A DNA stretch of 64,000 nt from the NCBI RefSeq assembly GCF_013394655.1, contig NZ_CP053351.1, positions 2,014,501-2,078,500 of the forward strand. The letters run 5' to 3'. Positions 8,254-16,237 of this stretch are shown here, piece by piece. Within the stretch, counting starts at the first letter, position 1. Every line of letters begins with the position of its first letter. Both the position numbers and the translations under genes were made by a program. Under the pieces are notes generated by a model. It searched no databases, was not told the origin of the DNA, and worked only from the letters and a program-made list of their open reading frames with translations. The DNA is from Winogradskyella schleiferi. GTDB lineage: Bacteria; Bacteroidota; Bacteroidia; Flavobacteriales; Flavobacteriaceae.

Positions 8254-9192
8254 TTATACAGTTTTACCTTGTTCACTTGAATTACCAGCATCTTGAATTA
8301 CTCGTAAAGGGATATCTTTCTCATTTCCATACAACTTAAGCTCTTTGATATCGGCAGGTAAATTAATACCTTCATCTTCTAGTTTTTGTTTCACTTCCCT
8401 AATAAGGTTACCTCTTACGACAATAGCAGATTTTCTATAGTCTAATGTATTTACCCAGAAAAATACTTTTAAGTTTACAGTACTTGCGGCAAGTTCATCC
8501 TCAAACACAAAATTTTCATGGTCTTGATCGTGAATAATATCCTTATTATTATCTAAAATGACATTAATTATTTGTTTGGCAGCATCAATATCGTCTTCGT
8601 AACCAATACCAACTACGAAATCATTTCTAAAGAAGCCGTCAGCGGTATAGTTTTCAACAGGCTTTGTAAGAACGTCACTATTGGGAACGTAAATATCTCT
8701 ACCATCAAAAGTTTTCATATGCATATATCTGAAATTTAATGCTTTAACCTTCCCAAACAAATCTGCTACTTTAATAGTGTCATTAATGTTAAATGGTCTA
8801 TTAAAAGCTAAAATAATTCCAGCTAAAAAGTTTTTTCCTATATCCTGAAATGCAAAACCCAATACAATCGCAGCTCCACCAGCAGCCGTTAAAATACCTG
8901 TGGCCACACCACTTAAACCAGCCACTTGAAGCGCTATTAAAATTGCAATTAGCGTTAAGATGATCTTTATAGATTGCGCTAAAAACCTTGCCATCAAAGG
9001 ATCGTTGGCTTTTTTTAAAATACGTTTTCTATAAATATTTGTGAGTAGTTTTGCTATGAGGACTCCTACAATAATTATAAGAATCCCTAGGGCTATTCGC
9101 GGTAAAACCTCAAGAAATGTGTTGTAATAATTGGAAACAGACTCTGCTACAGTTTCTGTTGCAGATTGTTGAGCGGTTGTTAGATATATCAT
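8254..9192 (-). CDS. MscS-family small-conductance mechanosensitive channel
   Basis: This 312-residue protein is closer to canonical MscS than the one at 540-1385. It has an N-terminal periplasmic/helix region (residues 1-30), TM helices near 32-52 and 68-88, and the pore helix GVATGILTAAGGAAIVLGFAFQDIGKNFLAGIILAF (about 92-128). The beta domain follows (INDTIKVADLFGKVKALNFRYMHMKTFDGRDIYVPNS), then the cage domain. It protects against hypo-osmotic shock at the inner membrane. It converges with the desaturase gene; no clear terminator was seen between them. Confidence 0.93.
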   Translation of the reverse strand: MIYLTTAQQSATETVAESVSNYYNTFLEVLPRIALGILIIIVGVLIAKLLTNIYRKRILKKANDPLMARFLAQSIKIILTLIAILIALQVAGLSGVATGILTAAGGAAIVLGFAFQDIGKNFLAGIILAFNRPFNINDTIKVADLFGKVKALNFRYMHMKTFDGRDIYVPNSDVLTKPVENYTADGFFRNDFVVGIGYEDDIDAAKQIINVILDNNKDIIHDQDHENFVFEDELAASTVNLKVFFWVNTLDYRKSAIVVRGNLIREVKQKLEDEGINLPADIKELKLYGNEKDIPLRVIQDAGNSSEQGKTV

Positions 9193-9352
9193 TATGTTGA
9201 ACTTGATTTTAAGGCTGTAAAGTAAGTGAAAACAAAAAGAATACTTAACGCATTACGTACAAATACGAACACAAATAATTAATATAAAAGTGTTTTTATA
9301 GAACTCAGTTAAATTCATATCTTAGTCAATTCAACTGTAGCAATATATAAAT

Positions 9353-10885
9353 ATGTTAAAAAAACTAATGCTTTTATTCGTGTTTATGGTGTTTCATACT
9401 TCGAGCTCTCAAAATACTTCAATTCTCGTGTTTTCAAAAACTGCAGGCTACAAGCATAAATCCATTGCATCCGGAAAACAAGCCTTAAATAAAATGGCCA
9501 CAGAGAATAATTGGAACATAACTTTTTCGGCAGACGCAAGTTTATTTAATCCAAAGAATTTGTCAAATTTTGATGTTCTGGTTTTCCTGAATACCACAGG
9601 AGATATTTTAAATGATGGACAGCAAAATGCAATGAAATCATTTTTGACCAATGGAAAAGGATTTGTTGGCATACATTCTGCTGCTGATACAGAAGCGGAT
9701 TGGGAATGGTATGTGAATTTATTAGGAGCTACTTTCGGAAGTCACCCAAAAGCACAAAAAGCTACGCTACATATTAATAAGTCACACAAGCACAAAGCAG
9801 TAGAGCATCTCAATGATAGCGAAGTGTTTTTTGATGAATGGTATAATTTTTTAAATCCCGTTGCACAACATGTCAACGTATTGGCAACTTTAGACGAAAA
9901 TTCTTATTCCGGTGAACAAATGGGAATTACACATCCTATTACCTGGTATCACCATTATGATGGAGCTAGAGTTTTTTATACAGGACTTGGCCATACCACA
10001 GAATCTTATGCTGATGAGCGTCTATTAAAACAATTAGAGGCTGGTATTAAATGGGCTTCTGGAATGGAACAAGCCACTACTCTTTCCGATAAATGGACTT
10101 CATTATTAGCAGGAGAACCAAATAACACTTGGGATATATTCATAGGAGTACCAAATAAAACAGTAAAAGATTTACCAATTATAGATCCAAATAGTAATGG
10201 TATAAAGGGTGAGCCTTTAGGTTTGAATAACGACCCGAAAAAAGTATTCAATTTTATTGCAGATAAAAACGGAAAACATACTGCACATATTACGGGTGAA
10301 ATTTATGGTGCTTTAACAACAAAACAGGAATACGAAAATTACCATTTAAAATTGAAAGTGAAATGGGGTAAGAAAAAATGGGAGCCTAGACTGGAAAATT
10401 TAAGAGATAGCGGTTTATTATACCATTGTGTTGGTCCTTATCGGAAATTTTGGAATGTTTGGATGCGTTCCCAAGAGTTACAAATTCAAGAAGGAGATAT
10501 GGGAGATTATTATGCTCTTGGAGGAGCTGCGGCAGATATACCCGCAAAAAAGGCTGAAGAAAATGGAAAGACTATGATGTTTTATGATCAAAACGGAGAA
10601 TTTTATACGGGTAATACCAAAATAGCTGTAGATAATGAAAAGGAGAACGGAAAATGGAATAGCATTGAATTAATCACTTTTAATGGCACCAGTATCCATA
10701 TTGTCAATGGTAAGGTAATGATGACGCTATATAATTCTAGACAAAAACATGAAGAAGGATTTGTGCCCTTAACTAGAGGGAAAATACAGATACAAAGTGA
10801 AGGCGCCGAAGTTTTTTATAAAGATATAGAAATTAAATCTATTGATAAGATTCCAAGTGAATATCAAAACTATTTAAAAGATTAG
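9353..10885 (+). CDS. Secreted ThuA-domain and 3-keto-disaccharide hydrolase (DUF1080) fusion
   Basis: This 510-residue protein starts with a signal peptide (LMLLFVFMVFHTSSS, cleaved near residue 19). The ThuA-like domain follows (about 22-235: VFSKTAGYKHKSIASGKQAL, GFVGIHSAADTE, ITWYHHYDGARVFYTGLGHT), a class I glutamine-amidotransferase-like fold linked to trehalose/disaccharide use. The C-terminal part (about 255-505) is the concanavalin-like DUF1080 domain (YENYHLKLKVKWG, RDSGLLYHCVGP, ELQIQEGDMGDYYALG), now tied to 3-keto-glycoside hydrolysis. The fusion suggests periplasmic cleavage of 3-keto-disaccharides or glycosides. No T9SS tail is present, so it probably stays in the periplasm. 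The gene stands alone. Confidence 0.9.
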   Translation: MLKKLMLLFVFMVFHTSSSQNTSILVFSKTAGYKHKSIASGKQALNKMATENNWNITFSADASLFNPKNLSNFDVLVFLNTTGDILNDGQQNAMKSFLTNGKGFVGIHSAADTEADWEWYVNLLGATFGSHPKAQKATLHINKSHKHKAVEHLNDSEVFFDEWYNFLNPVAQHVNVLATLDENSYSGEQMGITHPITWYHHYDGARVFYTGLGHTTESYADERLLKQLEAGIKWASGMEQATTLSDKWTSLLAGEPNNTWDIFIGVPNKTVKDLPIIDPNSNGIKGEPLGLNNDPKKVFNFIADKNGKHTAHITGEIYGALTTKQEYENYHLKLKVKWGKKKWEPRLENLRDSGLLYHCVGPYRKFWNVWMRSQELQIQEGDMGDYYALGGAAADIPAKKAEENGKTMMFYDQNGEFYTGNTKIAVDNEKENGKWNSIELITFNGTSIHIVNGKVMMTLYNSRQKHEEGFVPLTRGKIQIQSEGAEVFYKDIEIKSIDKIPSEYQNYLKD

Positions 10886-11518
10886 GATTATTGGTGTCTG
10901 GTTAAACCATCCAGTGTACTCTGAAAGTAATGGTGTTATCTAATTTTCAATAGTTTTGAAAATGATATCTTACTATTCCCACATTTGGAATAAAAAAAAT
11001 GGCAGAAGGATTATTATTCTTTTATCAGTTGTTAAGCCAAATTCTTTCCCGAAACTTCAGGATTCTATTATCTTATATCAGTTACGACATTTTGCATCAG
11101 CATTTCAGTTTCCCTAAAAGCGTCTTTATTAATTTTGCGAATTCTTCAACTTCATTATTTGTGGAATTGGTGTTGTCGGTAATTTTACTTTAATCTGGGA
11201 TAATTGCATATGGATTTTCACACTTCATCGACTTGTGATGGCTGGGAAATATGACTATTAGGATTATGCACCTGCTATTTTTTTGCTTTTTTCCATTCTA
11301 AAAGGACTCCAGCATAGAAAGGGCGAAGTAAAAGGATTGGTTATACATCAAGAATGGTAATTTTAAGTCTTAAAAGTAGACTACTTAAGCGACCTAAATA
11401 TAGTTAAGAAATATTAGGAATTGATTTTAGCTGGAAACTATCGAAGACTAGCTTATACAAAACAAAAAAACATCCCAAATACTTTAGGATGCTATATAAA
11501 TATTAAATTGTTTAATGC
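10886..11518. other. Gene-free stretch with possible coding remnants
   Basis: No credible intact gene was found. A 64-residue frame (10999-11193) is Ser/Phe/Leu-rich and without family features. Downstream, a frame from the ATG near 11238 reads MAGKYDY, hits a TAG, then stays open to the TAA near 11360 (ending GLQHRKGEVKGLVIHQEW), which might be a decayed gene piece. The minus-strand terminator at 11464-11491 closes the region. Confidence 0.4.
11464..11491 (-). terminator. Rho-independent terminator of the dioxygenase-like gene
   Basis: On the minus strand a 5-bp stem (CATCC with GGATG) with an 11-base loop is followed by seven T, 28 bases after the stop codon at 11519. Confidence 0.65.
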
Positions 11519-12109
11519 TTAGCTTTTTAATACAATATTACGTTCAGCAACTAACATTCCATCAACCTCTTTAGGAGTTAAGATTCTGGTTGGATCACCT
11601 TTTTTAGCCATACGTTTGCGACACGTTTTTGTTAACAAAGGGTCTTCATCAAAAAGAAACGTTTCAAGGACATAAGCTTGTTTCGATGCTTCTTTTACAA
11701 TTGGGTGTACTTGTTGTAGCTGATTGAATCTTCTATCACCTCCTGGAACAAAAGTGTAAAACGTATATCTACCGTCGGCATCAGTTTTTACCCAACTTCT
11801 GTGTAAAACGTAACGTGCATCACCTTTATTTCTTAATTCAAAATCACCATCTTCATCAGGTTGTTCAATATATAAAATCACATCTTTAGCTGGAGTGACA
11901 CCATCACTCTGATAAATAACACCAGTTAATTTCAATTGATTCGTTTTAGATCTAAAATCTGGAATCGTATCTGTATTTCTTAATTGATCTTCCGCACGAT
12001 CATATATAGGAAGTTTAAAATCTGAATTAGTATGTGATTCTTGCGCCATAATAGGATTAAAAGCGCTATAAAAACAAACGAAACAAAAAAGTAGAATAAG
12101 ATTTTTCAT
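11519..12109 (-). CDS. Secreted intradiol ring-cleavage dioxygenase-like protein, iron site apparently altered
   Basis: This 196-residue protein has a signal peptide (LILLFCFVCFYSAFNPIMA, cleaved near residue 22). The rest matches the compact Bacteroidota intradiol dioxygenase-like family: GVIYQSDGVTPAKDVILYIEQPDEDG (about 63-90), WVKTDADGRYTFYTFVPG (about 107-124), and the tail LETFLFDEDPLLTKTCRKRM. Catechol and protocatechuate dioxygenases bind Fe(III) through two Tyr and a His-x-His motif. Here the matching segment reads LQQVHPIVKE where relatives read roughly PEHIHLTIKE, so the first His appears replaced by Gln. The enzyme may be inactive, use another metal set, or serve as a binding domain. 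It is a single gene with its own terminator. Confidence 0.75.
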   Translation of the reverse strand: MKNLILLFCFVCFYSAFNPIMAQESHTNSDFKLPIYDRAEDQLRNTDTIPDFRSKTNQLKLTGVIYQSDGVTPAKDVILYIEQPDEDGDFELRNKGDARYVLHRSWVKTDADGRYTFYTFVPGGDRRFNQLQQVHPIVKEASKQAYVLETFLFDEDPLLTKTCRKRMAKKGDPTRILTPKEVDGMLVAERNIVLKS

Positions 12110-12496
12110 GGGAACAAGCCTTTAGATTAAACCAAAATTCAGGCTTTTTTAACCGAAACCCTTAAAAATCTTCTCTAAGCCTCATTTTTACGACGAACCG
12201 AAAAAACAAACCAATTTTCACGATGAAATACTATCGAATCTACTTCTGATAATATGACTATGTAAAAGCGAAGGACTTTAAACAATTAGAAAGAATTAAT
12301 CCTATAAAGTAAGTTATTACCATCTGAAAATGAGAACATGAAGTGTTCATTAAAAGATAAAATTCATGGGTTATATTATACTAAAGATTCTTGATGATTT
12401 TAGTTAAAAATGACATGTAGGATTGAGATCTATTTTCTGAAATTCATTGAGATTTAGCTCTATAAAGTTGAAAAAATCGTCTAAAAAATAAAAAAG

Positions 12497-12581
12497 TATT
12501 TCACCGATAAAATATGCGTTTTATCCAGTAAACAAGCCGTTTAACCCCTAAATATGCATTTCATATGCAAAAATATTTCAC
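12497..12581 (+). promoter_or_regulatory. Direct-repeat block upstream of the 12661 gene
   Basis: AAATATGCGTTTTAT (12510-12524) and AAATATGCATTTCAT (12550-12564) are exactly 40 bases apart, about four helical turns. TATTTCAC occurs at 12497-12504 and 12574-12581. The block ends 20 bases before the -33 element of the promoter, where an activator could sit. Its regulatory role is inference. Confidence 0.4.
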
Positions 12582-12600
12582 TAAAAATGTCAAAATAAAA

Positions 12601-12630
12601 TTGTTTTATTTAATAAATTGTATAGATTTG
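12601..12630 (+). promoter_or_regulatory. Promoter of the 12661 gene
   Basis: TTG at 12601-12603 is followed after 19 bases by TAGATTTG (12623-12630), a full match to the Bacteroidota -7 consensus. The start codon is 30 bases further. Confidence 0.65.
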
Positions 12631-12660
12631 TTGCACTAAGATTAATTTAAAAGCGTGAAT

Positions 12661-13113
12661 ATGAATACCAAATCTACTTTATTTTGTGCTATTTTTTTTC
12701 TAATGATAAGCATGGGTTTTGCTCAAAAAAAGAATGAGACTCAAAGTATTATTAGTGGCAAAGTAAATATTTCAAAATATCACAGTCGTGAGGACCTAAA
12801 AAAGCTAAAGAAAGGCGATCTACTTGTTCTTTATATAGAACGGATTGAAGTTATTGTAAATATTTTGCCAAATATTGCATTTGCGACCAAGCCTGGAGTT
12901 ACTATGCAGTCTTTAGGAATACCGGATACAAAAGATAATAAAAAGGCTTTAGAAGATAATATTGATGCCTCTGTCTCTTATTTCGATAGTACAATAGAAT
13001 TTCAAAAAAAGATACTACCTTATTCCGACACCACAGATTTAATTGCAGCAATATTATTTTATGAATCTACTTTAAAAGCCTTACACACTTACGACGATTT
13101 TAAAAAGGATTAG
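12661..13113 (+). CDS. Small secreted protein of unknown function
   Basis: The product has 150 residues from ATG 12661; a GTG two codons upstream is possible but less likely. The N-terminus is a signal peptide (TLFCAIFFLMISMGFA, then a site before QKKNE). The mature part is mostly helical and charged, with segments HSREDLKKLKKGDLLVLYIERIEV and ASVSYFDSTIEFQKKILPY. No cysteine is left after cleavage and no T9SS tail or lipobox is present. I recognise no family. It has its own promoter with a repeat block upstream and a terminator downstream, so it is probably a regulated single-gene transcript. Confidence 0.7.
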   Translation: MNTKSTLFCAIFFLMISMGFAQKKNETQSIISGKVNISKYHSREDLKKLKKGDLLVLYIERIEVIVNILPNIAFATKPGVTMQSLGIPDTKDNKKALEDNIDASVSYFDSTIEFQKKILPYSDTTDLIAAILFYESTLKALHTYDDFKKD

Positions 13114-13139
13114 TTAGTTTTATTTATTATATGTGTTTT

Positions 13140-13172
13140 AAACCTTGTCTATAATTTGGCAAGGTTTTTTTT
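13140..13172 (+). terminator. Rho-independent terminator after the 12661 gene
   Basis: The stem AAACCTTG (13140-13147) with CAAGGTTT (13160-13167) and a 12-base loop runs into eight T. It lies 26 bases past the stop codon. Confidence 0.75.
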
Positions 13173-13287
13173 AGTCCAACATTTTCTTTCTTCATTTTTA
13201 ATGAACACTACATAATGTCGATAAATAGCAGTTTATTGTAAGAATATACCTGTTATTAAAATAATATTGTGTATTTCGTCGATATTA

Positions 13288-13319
13288 TTTGTGTTTCATA
13301 GGTATTGTTGTTATGTTTG
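13288..13319 (+). promoter_or_regulatory. Near-consensus promoter of the SprB-like surface cluster
   Basis: TTTG (13288-13291) is followed after 20 bases by TATGTTTG (13312-13319), a complete match to TTTG-N19/21-TAnnTTTG. The first start codon of the cluster is 52 bases further. No equally good promoter was found in the four short gaps downstream, so it may drive the whole run to 28168. Confidence 0.65.
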
Positions 13320-13371
13320 GTGTCATATAGTTTAAAAGCCCTCATTAATCTAAACTTAAAATTTACCTACT

Positions 13372-14691
13372 ATGAAAAAAATTACACTCTCGTCACTTTT
13401 CTTTCTTTTAGTGTTCGGTAATTTAGTTGCCCAACAAGAAAAAGGAATTACTGGTTACAATAATTGGTTGAACACTTGGACAGACTTCAAACCCAATAAT
13501 GCCAACTATGAAGAACCAACACAAATATTAACAGGCAACATTTCAGAAAGTACGACATTGACCAAAAGGAATACATACCTTTTATTAGGTGATGTATTTG
13601 TTACAGAATGTGCAACTTTAACAATAGAGGCTGGCACTGTAATACTTGGTGATTATAAAACTAAAGGATCTTTAACAATCAGTAAGGGTTCTAGAATCTT
13701 GGCTGAGGGAAATCCAACGGATCCTATCATCTTTACATCTAATAGAGCAGATAAAAAGCCCGGAGATTGGGGAGGCATCTTTATTCTAGGTAATGCACCC
13801 ATTAATACATTTGGGAAGGTTGCTTCTTTAAACTATGGTCTAAAGCCTTCATCCACAGAAAACATTAGTTATGGTGGTGACAATACCAATGATAATTCTG
13901 GAATGCTATCGTATGTTAGAATTGAATATGCTGGAAAAAAGACCAAGGATTTTGGTAATTTTAGTGGACTTACATTAGCAGGAGTTGGACTAAAGACTGA
14001 GATAGATAAAGTTATGGTTAGCTACTGTCAAGGTAACTCCTTTAATATTTTAGGTGGTGAAGTGGATTTAATAAAAGCTGTTTCTTACAGATCTAATAAA
14101 AATGACTTTAATTTTAATTATGGAGCTCAATCAAATCTTAAAAATTCATTGGCGATTAGATCACCTTACATATCAAGTCCTGATGGATCGCGTTGTTTGT
14201 ACGTAAGCTCCTATGATTTAAAAGAGGATGCAGATAGTTCAAAGAAAGAAACCAATGTTATTGCTAGAAATCTGACATTGATCAATGTAAGTGACGATTT
14301 AAAATCGGATATAAAAGTTGGACTGGTGCAAGAAGCTATATTTATTGGTCCAGATGTGTCCTTTACAATGAGTAAGAGTGTTATTTCTGGCTTTAAACCA
14401 GCGGTTATATTTGATGAGAGAATCGTTATTAACAATGAAAACTTGTCTAAGATAAAATTCGAATACTCTTATTTTAATAATTGTAAGGGCAATATTTATC
14501 TAAAAAATAATGCCAATAATGATGATTTAGAAAGTTGGTATGGAAGTAGAGCTTTTGATAATGTGTATTCAAAAGGTCCAGATTCCGAAACTTTTATCGA
14601 TTCGCATGACAGCAGGTATCCAGATTTTAGATTAAGAATTAATAAAATTATTGCTTCAAATGATTTATTTGATGATGAAGAGGATGATTAA
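13372..14691 (+). CDS. Secreted parallel beta-helix surface protein
   Basis: This 439-residue protein has a signal peptide (LSSLFFLLVFGNLVA, cleaved before QQEKG). The body has the Bacteroidota beta-helix pattern: CATLTIEAGTVILGDYKTKGSLTISKGSRILAEG (about 80-115), PIIFTSNR, then the marker PGDWGGIFILGNAPINTFG and repeated short strands such as LSYVRIEYAGKKTKDFGNFSGLTLAGVG. It ends with a very acidic tail (DLFDDEEDD) and no recognisable type A or type B sorting domain. The likely role is a surface or matrix protein, with ligand unknown. It is the first gene after the cluster promoter, 81 bases before the next gene. Confidence 0.75.
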   Translation: MKKITLSSLFFLLVFGNLVAQQEKGITGYNNWLNTWTDFKPNNANYEEPTQILTGNISESTTLTKRNTYLLLGDVFVTECATLTIEAGTVILGDYKTKGSLTISKGSRILAEGNPTDPIIFTSNRADKKPGDWGGIFILGNAPINTFGKVASLNYGLKPSSTENISYGGDNTNDNSGMLSYVRIEYAGKKTKDFGNFSGLTLAGVGLKTEIDKVMVSYCQGNSFNILGGEVDLIKAVSYRSNKNDFNFNYGAQSNLKNSLAIRSPYISSPDGSRCLYVSSYDLKEDADSSKKETNVIARNLTLINVSDDLKSDIKVGLVQEAIFIGPDVSFTMSKSVISGFKPAVIFDERIVINNENLSKIKFEYSYFNNCKGNIYLKNNANNDDLESWYGSRAFDNVYSKGPDSETFIDSHDSRYPDFRLRINKIIASNDLFDDEEDD

Positions 14692-14772
14692 TAAATACAA
14701 TTTGATTAATAATTATAATACATACCCAACCCTAAATAGCGTATAGACGAAAAACTTTACAATCCCAAACTA

Positions 14773-16236
14773 ATGCTTAAACCTACTTCCCTAACTCAAT
14801 TCATAATTGGATTTTGCCTTTTTGCCGTTGTTTTATCAAAACATGGCAATGCGCAAATGGTTATTGGTACACCAAATTTAGGATTTAGCCAAGCATGTGC
14901 GAGCGATTCGTTTAACTCCTTTAATGCTACCTTTATTTTTTCACCAGAGTCATTATTGAATGCTTCAAATCAATTTATTGTAGAATTATCTGATTCAGAT
15001 GGTGAGTTTACTGATCCAACTATTATATATACTTCTGCGACAGGAGCGATAACAGTTTCTCCTGCAACGTTTGATTTTTCATTTCCAGAGTCAACGGCAG
15101 GAGAGAATTACCGTATTAGAATTAAAAGTACTTCACCAGCCGCTACAAGTTCTAGATCTGTTCCGTTTGCAGCTTATTATAAAACACAGGATTCACCTTT
15201 TACTATTAACAATCTAGTATCTACTGGTGCATTCTGTACTGGTGGCAGTTATTTATTAACGATTGACAATCCTGGTAATGGATCAAACGACTCACCACTA
15301 CTCTATCCAAACCTTACGTTTAGTTGGTATAAAGAAACGAGTCCTACAACCTCTGTTTTTGTGGCAGAAGGGCCAACACTATCTGTAAATACTAATGGCA
15401 CTTACTTTGTAGAGACCAATTACGGCACTTGTACCTCCAATTCATTTTCTAATCGGGTTACCATTAGCGAAGCTGTATCTGGAGAAGCCAATGCTACTAT
15501 TGCGTCTAGTTTAGGAAATCCATTTTGTCCTGAACAAGGGCTTACCACTTTAAGTACTATAGGAGGAAACACGTATCAATGGTTTAAGGATGGCAATATT
15601 ATACCAGATGCCACAACCCAAATGTACCAAACCAATGAATCTGGTACGTTTTCAGTTCAAGTAGATTTAGGAGAATGTTCTGCTTCGGGTTCTATAGAGT
15701 TGGTTAGCGAATTATTTGAAAGCACTATCGATGTTCCAGAATATAATGAAATGCTTTCAGACGAATCATTAGTTGTGAGTGTAACCACTACAGCGCAAAA
15801 CCCAACATATGAATGGTATTTAAACAACTCAACTATTTCAGGCGCAACTGATGCGTCTTTCGAAGCTACCGAATTCGGCGATTATAAAGTAGTCATTTCT
15901 GAAACCACAGGTTGTGAAGCCTCTATGGAATATGCATTTAGTATTGAAGAAGCCCTAGATCTTTTTCCAGATGTCGAAAAAATACCAAATATCATTAGCC
16001 CAAATGGGGATTTAATCAATGATACTTGGATTATACCGCCAGCATATGTCAGTGGCACTAATACCGAAGTTATTATAATGACCAATCGTGGAAACGTAGT
16101 TTTACAAACCAATGATTATCAAAACAATTGGCCAGAAAACGATTTAAACTTAACAAATATCAGTCAAGTGTATTATTACATCATCACAACGCCTGATAAC
16201 GAAACAAAAAAAGGTTCTATAACCGTAGTGAAATGA
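14773..16236 (+). CDS. Ig-like repeat protein with gliding-motility-associated (T9SS type B) C-terminal domain
   Basis: This 487-residue protein has a signal peptide (LTQFIIGFCLFAVVLSKHGNA, cleaved near 28). Several Ig/PKD-like segments follow; NTYQWFKDGNIIPDATTQMY and PTYEWYLNNSTISGATDASF are clear examples near 270 and 355. The last 85 residues form the CHU_C/type B sorting domain (IPNIISPNGDLINDTWIIP, then VIIMTNRGNVVLQTNDYQNNW and YYYIITT). Such proteins cross the outer membrane by T9SS. The stop codon is one base from the start of the barrel-fusion gene, so the two are almost certainly co-translated, and this protein is a candidate passenger or partner of that barrel. Confidence 0.88.
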   Translation: MLKPTSLTQFIIGFCLFAVVLSKHGNAQMVIGTPNLGFSQACASDSFNSFNATFIFSPESLLNASNQFIVELSDSDGEFTDPTIIYTSATGAITVSPATFDFSFPESTAGENYRIRIKSTSPAATSSRSVPFAAYYKTQDSPFTINNLVSTGAFCTGGSYLLTIDNPGNGSNDSPLLYPNLTFSWYKETSPTTSVFVAEGPTLSVNTNGTYFVETNYGTCTSNSFSNRVTISEAVSGEANATIASSLGNPFCPEQGLTTLSTIGGNTYQWFKDGNIIPDATTQMYQTNESGTFSVQVDLGECSASGSIELVSELFESTIDVPEYNEMLSDESLVVSVTTTAQNPTYEWYLNNSTISGATDASFEATEFGDYKVVISETTGCEASMEYAFSIEEALDLFPDVEKIPNIISPNGDLINDTWIIPPAYVSGTNTEVIIMTNRGNVVLQTNDYQNNWPENDLNLTNISQVYYYIITTPDNETKKGSITVVK

Positions 16237-16237
16237 T

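Larger units (their letters stand above)
12110..12660. other. Gene-free stretch with a promoter and repeated motifs
   Basis: About 550 bases without a gene separate two divergent secreted-protein genes. The right half contains two copies of AAATATGCrTTTyAT 40 bases apart (12510, 12550), two copies of TATTTCAC (12497, 12574) and a promoter (12601-12630). The left half showed nothing identifiable. Confidence 0.6.

Noticed and set aside
10999..11193. 64-residue plus-strand open frame
   Set aside because: No ribosome-binding region, no recognisable features and low-complexity hydrophobic composition; treated as non-coding.
15882..16112. Minus-strand frame opposite the type B sorting domain
   Set aside because: It is a shadow of the conserved C-terminal domain on the plus strand.
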